From contig OZ038517.1 in NCBI GenBank assembly GCA_964036315.1, positions 22,790,083 through 22,854,082 of the forward strand: 64,000 nucleotides of DNA. Direction: 5' to 3'. This DNA is from Acanthosepion esculentum. Its lineage: Eukaryota; Mollusca; Cephalopoda; Sepiida; Sepiidae. Both the position numbers and the translations under genes were made by a program. The first letter of the stretch is position 1; every line of letters starts with the position of its first letter. This document shows, piece by piece, positions 46,883 through 50,111 of this stretch. The notes beneath the pieces are model-generated. The model saw nothing but the letters and a program-made list of their open reading frames with translations, made no database searches and was not told the DNA's origin.

Positions 46883-47465
46883 TACACACACACACACACA
46901 CACAGCATGGCAATAAAGTCACTAAAGCATTTCTGATCTGGAAATGTTATCTCAATACTTTTGCTTTTCTCCTCCCCTTCTATTATGCTTCGCATTGTGA
47001 GTTTATTTATTTATTTTTAAATAATAAAGTGTTAGGAAATTATTTAGCCCAGGATGCCTGAAGATAGCAATAATTTGAAACCAAGGTAGCATAATCAGCT
47101 GATCTAATTTTTTTAAACATATATATAATATATGTATAAAACCTTTTGATTCCTGTCCGTTGCATACTAATTTTGTCTATTTTGTACTTGCAGCAGCTGC
47201 CACAGGTCTGGTCCTTGTTGTTGTTGTTTTCCTTCTGTGTTCCCGGTTTTGTGGGGAGGAACGGTATCGTGAACAGGGCTTCCACAAGATTGATAGTAAC
47301 CTTCCCAATTTCCAGGAGTATGAAGATGATGACGTGACCGATTTCACTGTCGGTGCCAAATTACTGAAAAAAGAGTATCATGACTTTAGTTCTGACGAAG
47401 AAGATGAACTCTTTCACAAGAAGTACACACGCACAAGATGGTCCAACCATCCAAAAATGTTTTAG
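8866..47465 (+). CDS. Carboxypeptidase D, 3' part (11 exons, 529 codons in the window)
   Basis: CPD is a type I membrane metallocarboxypeptidase of the secretory pathway that trims C-terminal Lys/Arg from processed peptides. It has several M14 domains, each followed by a transthyretin-like domain. Seen here: a transthyretin-like domain (codons about 1-51), an M14-like domain, a second transthyretin-like domain, a hydrophobic segment of about 30 residues and an acidic tail ending at TAG 47463-47465. Exon lengths are 153, 169, 187, 67, 147, 108, 62, 132, 189, 106 and 272; with incoming phase 1 they total 530 codons including stop, without a frameshift. The M14 domain is degenerate: the HxxE motif is present, but the third zinc His is Arg and the catalytic Glu is Tyr. 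It therefore matches the inactive membrane-proximal domain of CPD. The 5' exons lie outside the window. The domain order and tail rule out the single-domain carboxypeptidases E, M and N. Confidence 0.88.
9019..9760. repeat. Intronic polypyrimidine tract of about 700 bases
   Basis: Immediately after the donor the intron becomes almost pure C/T on the + strand (TTCTTTCTCTCATTTTCC-type words repeated irregularly). The reverse strand is correspondingly GA-rich and gives spurious Lys/Arg/Glu-rich frames. It has minisatellite-like periodicity of roughly 30 bases with much variation. It is not coding. Confidence 0.9.
10017..10108 (+). repeat. SINE-like fragment with a B-box-like word
   Basis: ATGCAGGTTGGAATCCTGCC followed by GAGGGCATATTTTCTTTAATA closely resembles 22083-22130 (ACAGGTTCAATTCCTG, then GAGAGGCACATTTTCCTTT). 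GGTTSRAWTCC is a pol III B-box pattern, so both look like tRNA-derived SINE copies. Confidence 0.5.
10111..10247. mobile_element. 137-bp MITE with CAGTGTAACC termini and TA target duplication
   Basis: The ends are inverted: CAGTGTAACCTGGATATAAG at the left and the complement, CTTATATCCGGGTTACACTG, at the right. Perfect TA dinucleotides lie at 10109-10110 and 10248-10249. It is non-coding. TIR and TSD type fit a pogo/Tigger-like Tc1-mariner derivative (family inference). A second copy in the opposite orientation is at 62893-63046. Confidence 0.88.
10435..11350. repeat. Repeated AAATGTTTATCAATC segments and otherwise unrecognised intron DNA
   Basis: AGGAAATGTTTATCAATCTA followed by ACATGTTTCACTTTTATTAA occurs at 10449 and again at 10657, each followed by AGCTKCATCAG. 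An AGAGAATGAGATAT word recurs at 10499 and 10943. The rest, including 11000-11340, shows nothing I can name. Confidence 0.55.
11340..12130 (-). mobile_element. LINE family B 3' end (reverse transcriptase C-terminus, decayed)
   Basis: On the minus strand the frames give the thumb/C-terminal pattern of non-LTR reverse transcriptases: MGYCCHIWRGAAQ, then ELFSTLQPLSQR, ANLSLLYGYYHGKCS, RTCHATYTIANHPYS, all broken by frameshifts. The 3' end (11350-11400 on the + strand) has the CAAGGCCTGAGGGCCACTCG word shared by all family B copies (16740, 38000, 41205, 55570). It is a 5'-truncated dead copy in intron a-b. Confidence 0.8.
12130..13330. other. Intron DNA, no gene recognised
   Basis: The part at 12600-12900 is less AT-rich and open in several frames on both strands, but shows no motif I recognise and no splice-consistent match to CPD. 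It may be an unidentified transposon fragment. Confidence 0.4.
13336..14870 (-). mobile_element. LINE family A, about 1.5 kb, partly intact reverse transcriptase
   Basis: This is the longest LINE remnant. In minus-strand order, the pre-RT region (14629-14309) contains FDPKKVTGPNKIPVVILKN; the RT palm start (14068-13859) contains DISKAFDQVWHKGLLHKLF and NAGVPQWS. A decayed segment with a VYDD-like remnant of the catalytic box follows near 13790. After a deletion comes the C-terminus (13741-13459) with ASLCLFYKYFHGNCSDELLS and SHPFTVETVKCNRLF. The 3' tail ends near 13336 (CAAGCAAGGC). The RT order is that of a CR1/Jockey-like element; the exact clade is not determined. Confidence 0.88.
15256..15640 (+). 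mobile_element. LINE family A 3' end
   Basis: Plus-strand copy of the C-terminal segment (VPQLHEFKHVTRLAIRSHHF, then CNHLFYSNSFF) followed by the family tail with TTAGTGGCTTTATTGCCTTA. It is 5' truncated and frame-broken. It lies about 70 bases before CPD exon b. Confidence 0.85.
15710..15878 (+). CDS. CPD exon b: start of the last M14-like domain
   Basis: Acceptor TGTTTATAG, donor GTTAGT. Phase 1 in, phase 2 out. The product reads GMDEMSTHVMISKNK, then QVLTYHNYDAMLSVLQKVNR, then KCPNISKIH. YHNYDAM..VL..V...CP.I.K is the N-terminal hallmark of the M14B (CPE/CPN/CPD) subfamily. The split Ser codon AG|T joins to exon c to make the usual I(H/Y)SLGKS turn. Confidence 0.92.
16450..16660 (+). repeat. 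SINE-like dispersed repeat
   Basis: It contains GGTTCAAATTTCAGCCAAGG (B-box-like), AGCTATGGGTTAAATAGC, AGAAGGACAAATCCGAATTC. It is the same family as at 22220-22350 and 44940-45130. Confidence 0.6.
16700..17165 (-). mobile_element. LINE family B 3' end
   Basis: Starts at the family B tail (CAAGGCCCAAGAGCCACTCA at 16739) and continues into decayed RT C-terminal sequence on the minus strand (FYSDSFFPRTV, SITLYLEW). It is a truncated copy in intron b-c. Confidence 0.75.
17440..17740. repeat. (TA)n tract followed by a dispersed element
   Basis: A TA tract (about 17440-17488) is followed by GTCATTCACAGGCAGTACTG and TTTCGCTGTATCACAGC. The head also occurs at 3355-3392 next to TA tracts, so this is a second TA-associated family. 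Confidence 0.6.
18095..18320 (-). mobile_element. LINE family A 3' end
   Basis: The family tail in reverse (TCACCCCAATCAAGGCAATA, then AGGGGTTACTGAGTGT) and a short stretch of C-terminal coding remnant. An SINE-like copy (about 17930-18090) adjoins it on the left. Confidence 0.75.
19020..19400 (+). repeat. Composite repeat with a short run of ATTACCAGCAATAC units
   Basis: In order: GGGTATGACAACAAACTACA, an ACCACCTCTTAATTGCTGG block, CTATGGGCAAATAG, a few about 30-base units containing TTACCAG.AATACATTTTTG, then CAGCATTAAACAACCC. The same order is found, greatly expanded, at 34740-36120. A second partial copy is at 19787-19950. Confidence 0.75.
19539..19725 (+). CDS. CPD exon c: zinc-motif exon
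   Basis: Acceptor CTATTTCTCTAG, donor GTAAGT. Phase 2 in, phase 0 out. LGKSSEKRDLWMFSFG matches the SLGKSVEGRDLW pattern; then PHVFLAGNLHGDEMVGRELL carries the first two zinc ligands, His and Glu of HGDE. It ends ENYKKDYIITS. Confidence 0.95.
20000..20720. repeat. LINE 3' UTR-like repeats with a two-unit tandem duplication
   Basis: Segments matching 5890-6060 occur at 20000-20160 and 20640-20710. Between them a unit of about 220 bases is duplicated: AATCCATATAATAGCCTACA at 20199 and 20420, each followed by AAAACACACATA and a TAATTAT word. Confidence 0.7.
21057..21123 (+). CDS. CPD exon d (67 bp): degenerate NPDG region
   Basis: Acceptor ATTGTTTAG, weak donor GTGTTC. The frame reads LSENMRYSVTIIPDITKNLI and then LI. 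RYSVTIIP aligns with the R.(x)IMP strand of M14 enzymes, where NPDG should follow. Phase 0 in and phase 1 out are exactly the phases needed between exons c and e, and the junction codon T|TC gives Phe at the position of Phe in DLNRNF. The NPDG motif, the GDC loop and the substrate-anchoring Asn-Arg are absent. The weak donor makes the 3' boundary uncertain. Confidence 0.65.
21130..22040. other. Intron DNA, LINE B traces, no exon seen
   Basis: Family B-like words occur near 20750-20830 and 21150-21200 (AGGCTCAAGAGCCACTTAAAG). Tracts 21170-21200 and 21295-21380 repeat GTAGAGG(C/G)TTA and AATGAAAGA-type words. 21400-22030 is AT-rich and unrecognised. Confidence 0.45.
22040..22350 (+). repeat. 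Two SINE-like repeats
   Basis: 22083-22130 carries ACAGGTTCAATTCCTG (B-box-like) and matches 10040-10085. 22215-22350 has GGTACAATGGATAG (A-box-like), AAGTTCAAATTCCAG (B-box-like), then CTATGGGTTAAATAG, matching 44950-45080. Confidence 0.6.
22999..23078. repeat. Perfect 18-bp inverted repeat around (TA)n
   Basis: TACATTATTTATCTGTAC at 22999-23016 is the exact reverse complement of 23061-23078. The loop is mainly (TA)n. It is a small foldback of the same design as the TA-array terminus. Confidence 0.85.
23880..24079. other. Assembly gap (200 N)
   Basis: 200 consecutive N, a round number that suggests a placeholder of unknown true length. It sits in the intron between exons d and e. Confidence 1.
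24345..25130 (-). mobile_element. LINE family A, RT C-terminal part
   Basis: On the minus strand DSLCLFGLTFSADMKWKDYI, then AAKKVTSLCCARQFFSPESI and LHIHESTIHPYLE give the thumb region of non-LTR reverse transcriptases. The tail is at about 24355 (CCAAGCAACACAGTAAAG). It is frame-broken downstream. Confidence 0.85.
25190..25450. repeat. SINE-tail/foldback family copy
   Basis: TTCTCATCTTTGTCGCCATA, TTACAACGTTTCGGCCGTTG and the GGTAGACTGTTCTAG word belong to the family best preserved at 50112-50545. This copy is incomplete. Confidence 0.7.
25620..26560 (-). mobile_element. Nested LINE fragments of families A and B
   Basis: 25650-25835 is family B C-terminal sequence; 25840-26222 is a family A 3' end (CATCACCCCAAGCAAGGC, with an internal near-duplicate of about 100 bp at 25900-26050); 26223-26470 again resembles family B. 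Family A therefore seems to be inserted into a family B copy. Confidence 0.7.
26567..27215 (+). mobile_element. LINE family A, RT C-terminal part (best preserved)
   Basis: A 166-codon frame: LLCLLGLRFSTDLRWNNYTE, ARKIGSLCHTRRLFLSESIL, IHPCMEYCYHIWSVH, FFKYFHGSCSDELF, SHPFTVKTVKCNCLLYSNS. These are consecutive blocks of the non-LTR RT C-terminal region. It is 5' truncated, so it cannot move by itself. Confidence 0.88.
27245..27665 (-). mobile_element. LINE family C fragment
   Basis: Minus-strand sequence shares the CAGAAGGATGCT word (as its complement AGCATCCTTCTG, 27413) with the better copies at 45540, 52420 and 53630. There the frames read RRMLRIPW. This copy is heavily frame-broken. Confidence 0.6.
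27821..27967 (+). CDS. CPD exon e: altered third zinc-ligand region
   Basis: Acceptor GATCTTTTTCAG, donor GTAAGT. Phase 1 in, phase 1 out. The product reads NGANKSKQIQPESAAIMKWL, then KEKNPTVTIIMRGGSLVGVY, then PYHNSASG. QPE(S/T)AA(I/V)MKWL and GGSLV..YPY are conserved M14B segments. Where active members have LHGG, with His as the third zinc ligand, this has MRGG, so zinc binding should be impaired. Confidence 0.93.
28830..29070 (+). repeat. tRNA-derived SINE with an inverted tail at its 5' side
   Basis: 28830-28912 is the reverse complement of the family tail. It runs straight into a SINE head with TGGCACAGTGGATAAAG (A box) and GAGTTCAATACCCGG (B box). Confidence 0.75.
29430..30240. repeat. 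Further SINE and tail copies
   Basis: A full plus-orientation SINE (TGGCACAGTGGATAAAGG at 29444, GAGTTCAATACCCAG near 29488, tail to about 29745) is followed by a reversed tail (29805-29960) and a forward tail (30085-30225). A pair of near-identical segments at 29315 and 29360 (GCAATATGAGCACTGGTAAA) is a local 45-bp duplication. Confidence 0.7.
30761..31243. repeat. Three tandem copies of a 168-bp unit
   Basis: CAATTCCTTTAATATTGCTA starts at 30761, 30930 and 31097, with the whole intervening sequence repeated nearly identically. Small indels (TTCC loss, AGA/ACAA change) distinguish the copies. No coding potential. Confidence 0.92.
31245..32190 (-). mobile_element. LINE family C fragment
   Basis: On the minus strand: FICLGSFITDNGKCDRNPKV resembles the F.YLGS.IT..G.C..EI block after the RT domain of non-LTR elements; frames with the CAGAAGGCTGCT word follow. 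Several copies of the same segment seem collapsed together (31330 and 31855 both carry CAGC..CCTTCTGTA). It is a decayed fragment. Confidence 0.65.
32380..32730 (+). mobile_element. LINE family C 3' coding end
   Basis: GTTCTACAGAAGGATGCTGA and TTTCTAGGTCACATAATGAG, then CTTGGAAAATTTGATACTCA match, in order, the plus-strand copies at 45540 and 52420 and the reversed one at 53450-53640. It follows a (TA)n tract at 32280-32329. Confidence 0.75.
33197..33304 (+). CDS. CPD exon f
   Basis: Acceptor TTTAATTCAG, donor GTATGT. Phase 1 in, phase 1 out. The product reads YLGDPDKISVKHLISIYAQE, then HPTMSKGQPDCSASIK. The (L/Y)A..YA..HP.M..G.P.C word order is the region before the F..G.TNGA loop of M14B carboxypeptidases. 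Confidence 0.93.
33740..33985. repeat. TA-flanked dispersed element, one copy
   Basis: Between TA tracts ending about 33778 and starting about 33945. It contains AGCATGAAACAGCCTGTCAC, CTCTAAGTGTTGACTTCAAT, GATATTGAGCACTTTATCCC. The orientation is opposite to the copy at 3586. Confidence 0.85.
33990..34740. other. Unrecognised intron DNA
   Basis: 34250-34480 is less AT-rich (ACTACCCCATGTGGTTAGAT, GACTCAGCCTCGTCTGGAGG) and looks low-copy within the window, but no gene pattern or splice-phased match is evident. A short TA tract lies at 34550-34576. Confidence 0.4.
34740..34845 (+). repeat. Conserved block of the composite repeat
   Basis: ACCACCTCTTAATTGCTGG, GGTGGTAGCACCTGTTGGGG and CTATGGGCAAATAGTGAAC match 19090-19190 and 19860-19950. 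Confidence 0.8.
34851..35090 (+). repeat. 30-bp minisatellite, 8 exact-length copies
   Basis: The unit starts TCCTGGGTATGACGACAAAC and ends TACATCCGCG; copies start every 30 bases from 34851 to 35061. The length being a multiple of 3 leaves all frames open, giving spurious repetitive proteins on both strands. The unit corresponds to a single-copy stretch in related repeats at 19029 and 19785. Confidence 0.97.
35174..36058 (+). repeat. 29-30-bp minisatellite (TTACCAGCTCTACGTTTTTG) with higher-order structure
   Basis: About 28 units of a TATTATTACCAGCTCTACG core with GAAAAA spacers. A distinctive junction (GGAAAAGTGTTATTACCAGC, then ACCAGAATGAAAATG) recurs exactly 352 bases apart (35311 and 35663; 35347 and 35699). 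A further ACCAGAATGAAAATG stands at 35174. Stretches share variants, such as GCCGGC at 35464-35500 and CTATACG at 35790-35870. Confidence 0.95.
36059..36125 (+). repeat. Terminal part of the composite repeat
   Basis: CAGCATTAAATGGCCCAACG, GATATGCTGG and CAATCAATCAATCAAC match the tails at 6000-6060 and 19350-19380, so both minisatellites lie inside one copy of this repeat. Confidence 0.8.
36711..36920. repeat. TA-flanked dispersed element, one copy
   Basis: CGCCTGACGATTGCACTAGC directly follows a TA tract; the body runs to TATATTTCTGCA and another TA tract. It is almost identical to one arm of the palindrome at 60890-60960. Confidence 0.9.
37098..37159 (+). CDS. CPD exon g (62 bp)
   Basis: Acceptor TTTTCATACAG, donor GTAATT. 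Phase 1 in, phase 0 out. The product reads ENYKNGISEACNLSNHSGSL, then L. ENYKNGI corresponds to F..GITNGA of active members; the following WY.V.GGMQD core is replaced. Confidence 0.85.
37300..37530 (+). repeat. SINE tail copy
   Basis: GGCATGACATATGGAATTAG, CTACCTGAAGAAGACCGGAG, CCTCATCTCAGAAATATAGA follow the tail of the family at 50112-50545. Confidence 0.7.
37540..38000. other. Unrecognised intron DNA with a LINE family A tail
   Basis: 37560-37860 is not recognised. 37880-37965 is a plus-strand family A tail (CACTCCCAGTAACCCCTTAC, TTATTGCCTTGC). Confidence 0.5.
38000..38590 (-). mobile_element. LINE family B 3' end with internal duplication
   Basis: Decayed RT C-terminus on the minus strand. 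The segment AGTACTCCATTTTCAGCCTG, followed by ATCTGGCTCTTGTAA, occurs at 38368 and again at 38465, a 97-bp tandem duplication. Confidence 0.75.
38870..40135 (+). mobile_element. LINE family A copy split by a 677-bp insertion
   Basis: The left part (38870-39170) reads through AAAATAGGAAAGTTGG, ATCCATGCATCAAATATTAC, ACCCACCACCATAACGCAG and stops after CTGTTGAACTTTCACTA. The right part (39848-40135) resumes with TGGTACCTAGGCTTTATGAA, exactly the next family A sequence (VPRLYEFK), and ends in the tail near 40130. Confidence 0.85.
39171..39847. mobile_element. 677-bp insertion flanked by a 10-bp target duplication
   Basis: ACTTTCACTA stands at 39161-39170 and 39848-39857, and removing the insert restores a continuous LINE. 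The insert is less AT-rich, shows no terminal inverted repeat or coding frame, and ends CAGAATAAATATC, with an AATAAA just before the right edge. It may be a retroposed sequence or an unusual solo LTR; the 10-bp duplication is longer than usual for an LTR. Confidence 0.85.
40257..40680 (+). mobile_element. LINE family A 3' end
   Basis: VIASLCLFYKYFHGNCSDKL, LASQSHPFTVEMIKCSHLF and the tail GTGGCACTCCCACCTTGCCT, ending in AAGCTTAAAAAAAA. It ends about 70 bases before CPD exon h. Confidence 0.85.
40750..40881 (+). CDS. CPD exon h: catalytic-Glu region with Tyr substitution
   Basis: Acceptor TTTCTTAACAG, donor GTAAGA. Phase 0 both sides. The product reads DYASIVSHSRAVSIYLGCCK, then FPAEKDLLQYWKDNRMALLN, then VLQE. 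The block aligns with QDYNY....(F)E(I/L)T(I/L)E.(S/G)CCK(Y/F)P of active M14B enzymes. The catalytic Glu before .GCCK is Tyr, and the substrate-binding Tyr after QDYN is missing. As I recall it, vertebrate CPD domain III also has Tyr at this position. Confidence 0.93.
41195..41480 (-). mobile_element. LINE family B 3' end
   Basis: Tail AAGCTCAAGAGCCACTCAAA at 41206 and RT C-terminal remnants (STQSAFFPGTAALWNKVQS) on the minus strand. It ends where a mariner remnant begins. Confidence 0.8.
41485..42030 (+). pseudogene. mariner-like transposase with internal deletion
   Basis: The N-terminal remnant (LRTVQRIQKEMDE, about 41490-41625) is joined directly to the C-terminal part, which contains SVKRVAAERPYVWQQDSAPC, WPPNCPDYKPLDYHV and DDFIE before the stop. 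WQQD and PD...LDY carry Asp positions of the DD(D/E) triad. The WG-type block is broken by an in-frame stop (HV*GAVEQE). The middle of the gene, including the first Asp, is deleted. Confidence 0.88.
42079..42355 (+). repeat. Four tandem copies of a 77-bp unit made from a mariner end
   Basis: TTCGTCATTTGGACGACAAT, then TTATCCATCGCATCCTGTA, recurs four times with spacing of about 77 bases (copies start near 42079, 42150, 42226 and 42303). The word resembles the mariner terminal repeat seen at 8788-8818. The other unit half is CAAACGAGATGCCAGTGTCA. Confidence 0.9.
42701..42889 (+). CDS. CPD exon i: second transthyretin-like domain
   Basis: Acceptor CTACTTGCAG, donor GTAAGT. Phase 0 both sides. 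VHQGFHGVLIDNTTKLPVIN, then ASVNIFE, GQFWVYLAPGSYIVTIQAEG and YNDWIQ. VH.G..G.V.D...PI..A.V.V....G.F...L.PG.Y.I.A.A.GY is the CarboxypepD_reg pattern that follows each M14B domain. Confidence 0.94.
42900..44150. other. AT-rich intron, nothing recognised
   Basis: No exon or clear transposon boundary was seen. A GTCATCTTAT/GTCGCCTTATA pair near 43180 and 44040 and CATATATTTCCATGTATAAG suggest a decayed dispersed repeat. Confidence 0.4.
44165..44270 (+). CDS. CPD exon j: linker and first half of the membrane helix
   Basis: Acceptor CCTCTCTACAG, donor GTAAGT. Phase 0 in, phase 1 out. HLEIVEGKFSEKYTIAMTRE leads into ATIFGLSALLVILIT, a hydrophobic stretch without charge that continues in exon k. 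Confidence 0.92.
44310..44900 (-). mobile_element. LINE family A 3' end
   Basis: Tail in reverse (TCACCCAAAGCAAGGCAATA at 44323) and strongly decayed RT C-terminal sequence up to about 44900. Confidence 0.75.
44940..45135 (+). repeat. tRNA-like SINE
   Basis: TGTGGTGCAGTGGATAACAG is a good A-box region; later AAAGCTATGGGTTGAATAGC and GACTGGGTCC belong to the family also at 16480, 22220 and 49150-49410. A shorter piece repeats at 45390-45470. Confidence 0.65.
45475..45885 (+). mobile_element. LINE family C 3' coding end
   Basis: TTCTACAGAAAGATGCTGAG, then the frame GIRKRELKFLRHIMKGLGKF and TYLTRWWNKEW. (R)QLKFL.H.MRK is a well-known C-terminal word of endonuclease/RT LINE proteins. It is truncated. 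Confidence 0.8.
46284..46511. mobile_element. 228-bp MITE with TA target duplication
   Basis: The left end CAGTGTGGCAATAAAGTCAT and the right end, ...TTTATTGCTACCCTG, are imperfect inverted repeats of about 35 bases (GCAATAAA.TCA.TATACAGT). TA stands at 46282-46283 and 46512-46513. It is non-coding and mariner-type by its ends. Confidence 0.85.
46728..46835. mobile_element. Inverted half copy of the same MITE
   Basis: TTTGCTTTTTTTATTATAAG followed by TAACTATATACTGACTTTA and TTGCTACCCTG is the reverse complement of the left half of 46284-46511. It ends at the TA/CA microsatellite 46839-46904. Confidence 0.75.
46839..46904. repeat. (TA)n-(CA)n compound microsatellite
   Basis: A TA tract passes directly into CACACA. 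Confidence 0.95.
47194..47465 (+). CDS. CPD exon k: second half of the helix, cytosolic tail and stop
   Basis: Acceptor ACTTGCAG (or the next CAG, 3 bases on). Phase 1 in, TAG at 47463-47465. AAATGLVLVVVVFLL completes the helix; CSRFC follows, with juxtamembrane cysteines suitable for palmitoylation. The tail has GFHKIDSNLPNFQEYEDDD and KKEYHDFSSDEEDELFHKK. The order GFH..., YED.D, then (E/D)F...(D/E)n.LF/LY parallels the vertebrate CPD tail, which recycles the protein between trans-Golgi and surface and is a casein kinase 2 target. SSDEEDE is a good CK2 site. Confidence 0.93.
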
Positions 47466-48041
47466 TTCCCGTCAAATGGTGGAAATGATGATTTGGTGTA
47501 AATAATTGTTTTACTATTTACCAGGAGGGAAAGTGGAAATGATGACTTAGTGTAAATAACTGTTTTACTATTTAACAGGAAGGAAAATGGCTCAATGGCT
47601 GTTGAGATGACAAACTCCCCAAAGAAGCCAATGTGTATATTTTCTTAACATGTTTACTTTTTGATTTAAATTCTTTTGATTTGTTTCCTTTTGGGTTTTT
47701 TGCTACTTTTTCTTTCCTTGGTTTTGTCAGTCTTTCCTCAGAAGCTTCTTTTTTTTTTTTAAGAATGATTTGTGTTCAAATTGTAAATCTCAGTAACATT
47801 TGGGTGGAAAAGAATAGCAAAGTGACTCTGACAAAAAATATACAAAAAAAAAACTTTCTTCTTATTTTTTATGTAAATAGTAAAGAAATCAAAGTTTGAA
47901 TCTACTTCTCTCCCTTACTTTTTTTTTGTTTTGGCTTCTGATGAAGGACACTGTCCAGAAATTTAAATGTAGCAAATTCAGTTTCTTTTGATCTAACATC
48001 AATACTTTCCAAATCTGAGATGGAAATGTTCTACCAATAAA
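47466..48041 (+). other. CPD 3' untranslated region
   Basis: Contains a 54-bp tandem duplication (47479-47586: GTGGAAATGATGAYTTRGTG starts at 47479 and 47533) and U-rich runs. The first AATAAA is at 48036-48041, so the transcript probably ends within the following 30 bases. Confidence 0.7.
48036..48041 (+). terminator. Candidate poly(A) signal of CPD
   Basis: Canonical AATAAA, 571 bases after the stop codon; the first one downstream of the coding sequence. Confidence 0.7.
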
Positions 48042-48154
48042 AGCATTTTTTTAAAATACCTGACCAAACAAATTAAAAAAAAAAATGAAAACAGAATATA
48101 TATATATATATATATAACTATATGAAAATGATGTGAATTGTTATTTTTACTTTA

Positions 48155-48665
48155 GTCTTATTAGATGAAGCATTGTCAGCCATTATTCATTTTTGACTAG
48201 GATTTCTTTCATCTTAATTTCACTTGCATTTTATTACATTACTAGTATTACTAGTAATATTATCTTGACTTTTATTCTTATTAGATGAAGCATTGTCAAC
48301 TATTATGTTTGACTAGCATTTTTTCATACTAAATTCACTTTGTTTACATGAACAGTATTATTTAAGCTGTTATTACTACTAGTATAAGTAAAGCAAGTGA
48401 AATTAAGACAAACGAAATACCAGTTAAGAGTGTGAATGGTTGATAATACTTCATCTGATGATAAAATTCAAAATAATATTACTATTAGGAGGTATTGTCA
48501 ACCATTATTCATTTTAACTATGATTTCTTTTATCTTAATTTCACTTGTTTTTATTCCATTAGCAGTAATATTATGTTGAATTTTATTATTATTAGATGAA
48601 GCATTGTCAGTCATTATATATTAATCTCATTTTTATTTTGTCTTAATTTTAGTTTTCTTTATTCA
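48155..48665. repeat. Four forward copies and one inverted copy of an about 80-bp repeat
   Basis: ATTAGATGAAGCATTGTCA, followed by AATTTCACTTG-type words, occurs near 48157, 48279 and 48592, with a variant at 48485. The complement (CAAGTGAAATTAAGACAAAC to ACTTCATCTGATG) is at 48383-48465. Confidence 0.75.
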
Positions 48666-49140
48666 GTGATTCGATAGCCAATGCCAATAATACAGCCTTC
48701 ACCTAAGCAGTAGCACAGCTGTCATAGTAAAAATTGGCCCCCCAAAGTCTAAATGATGGAATATTGAGTCTCATTGAAAAGTATTCTTTATTTCTGTTCT
48801 GTTTAATGAATGACGAAGTTGGAGAAAATATTTCTTGTTCTTCCATTGTTAGTAACTTGAGACAAATGCTTGTTGCAAAGTTTTTAAATAGAAATTGACA
48901 ATGCTTGGCTAAATTACAAAAACACACCCGTTCATGACTCAAGATGTGAAAATCAAACTTCGCTAACTCTACAGTGGGGACCAGTTTTCTTATTATTGTC
49001 TCTAATAAATTTCCTCATCTTCTTGAAATCCCCATTATATTTCGTAATCTTCCAGAAATGTTGAGGAAATCTATTTGATTTGATACCGGTCATATATCAC
49101 AATCACGAGTCCTGTAACTCATTAAAGTTGTAGTGGCACT
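48665..49140. other. No gene recognised
   Basis: 48700-48940 has a 79-codon frame on the minus strand without recognisable motif. Nothing else seen. Confidence 0.4.
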
Positions 49141-49149
49141 ACATGTATT

Positions 49150-49410
49150 GTAGCCGTATTAGAAGTGGTGTGTCTTGGGCAAGATAGCCTGATGGAGCCT
49201 AATCCTCTTCAGGCTGGTTTGAATTCAAAATTTTCCTTGTAGACTGCTTGCTACCCAAGGCTATACAACCTAGTCTGTCCCGCTATTTACCCAAAGCTGA
49301 GGAGAGAAGAGATGGATTCATACCTTTCCCAGGGGTATTAGCATGTTTGGCTCTCCGATTCCTCAATCTGAGCTGCAATCCATTTCTCCACTGTGCCGCC
49401 TATAATCTGA
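49150..49410 (-). repeat. tRNA-like SINE, minus orientation
   Basis: Read on the minus strand: GGCGGCACAGTGGAGAAATG (A-box region), CTTTGGGTAAATAGCGGGAC, ATTTTGAATTCAAACCAG. It is the same family as at 44940 (+). Confidence 0.65.
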
Positions 49411-50111
49411 TTTTACAATTTCTATTATTTTGATGTGCCTGTATACAAAATCATCAAATCAATAAGCTTAGAACTGATATTGACACCAAAAAGAAAAAAG
49501 GAAGACCTTTCCTTTCAGGATGTAGGTAATTATTTTTCTTTATACTCCATGAATTGCCAATCATCCTTGAAAAAGATGATGGAATGGTTTCTCTTCGACA
49601 TATTCAGTTTGGTTGCCACCAACTAAAGGCTAGAAAAACCAATCTACACTATTTAATCTATAACCAGAACTGAGGGGAAAAAGACGGGGTCACGTAGTGC
49701 AAATGTGAACTTTTCTTGCCAATTCCACTTTCCGAGTCGAAATACACTACCTGCATATCCTGTAAGACATACAGGTATATTTTGTCTTATCCCTAAATCT
49801 GTTGTTGCCTGCTGAAGGCTCCAGTAGTAGGTAAAGGCATTAAGTAGGATAGCAGATTTAAGGCATTAAAATAGAAATTACCATAGTGTCCAAAACAGCA
49901 TATCCAAAAGCATAAGAGCTGGTTTAAAATTTTCGATCTGTGCCCAGGGAACAGGATAATTTCAATCCAGGATTAGCTAGTGGAGAGAGAAAGAGCAATA
50001 TTAGAAATTTCAAGATTTCTGGCCTTTAACCAACTAAAGCAGGCAATGTAGTAAGGGTAATGAAGAAAATAGTCCTCACATACATACATACACACACATA
50101 TTATATATATA

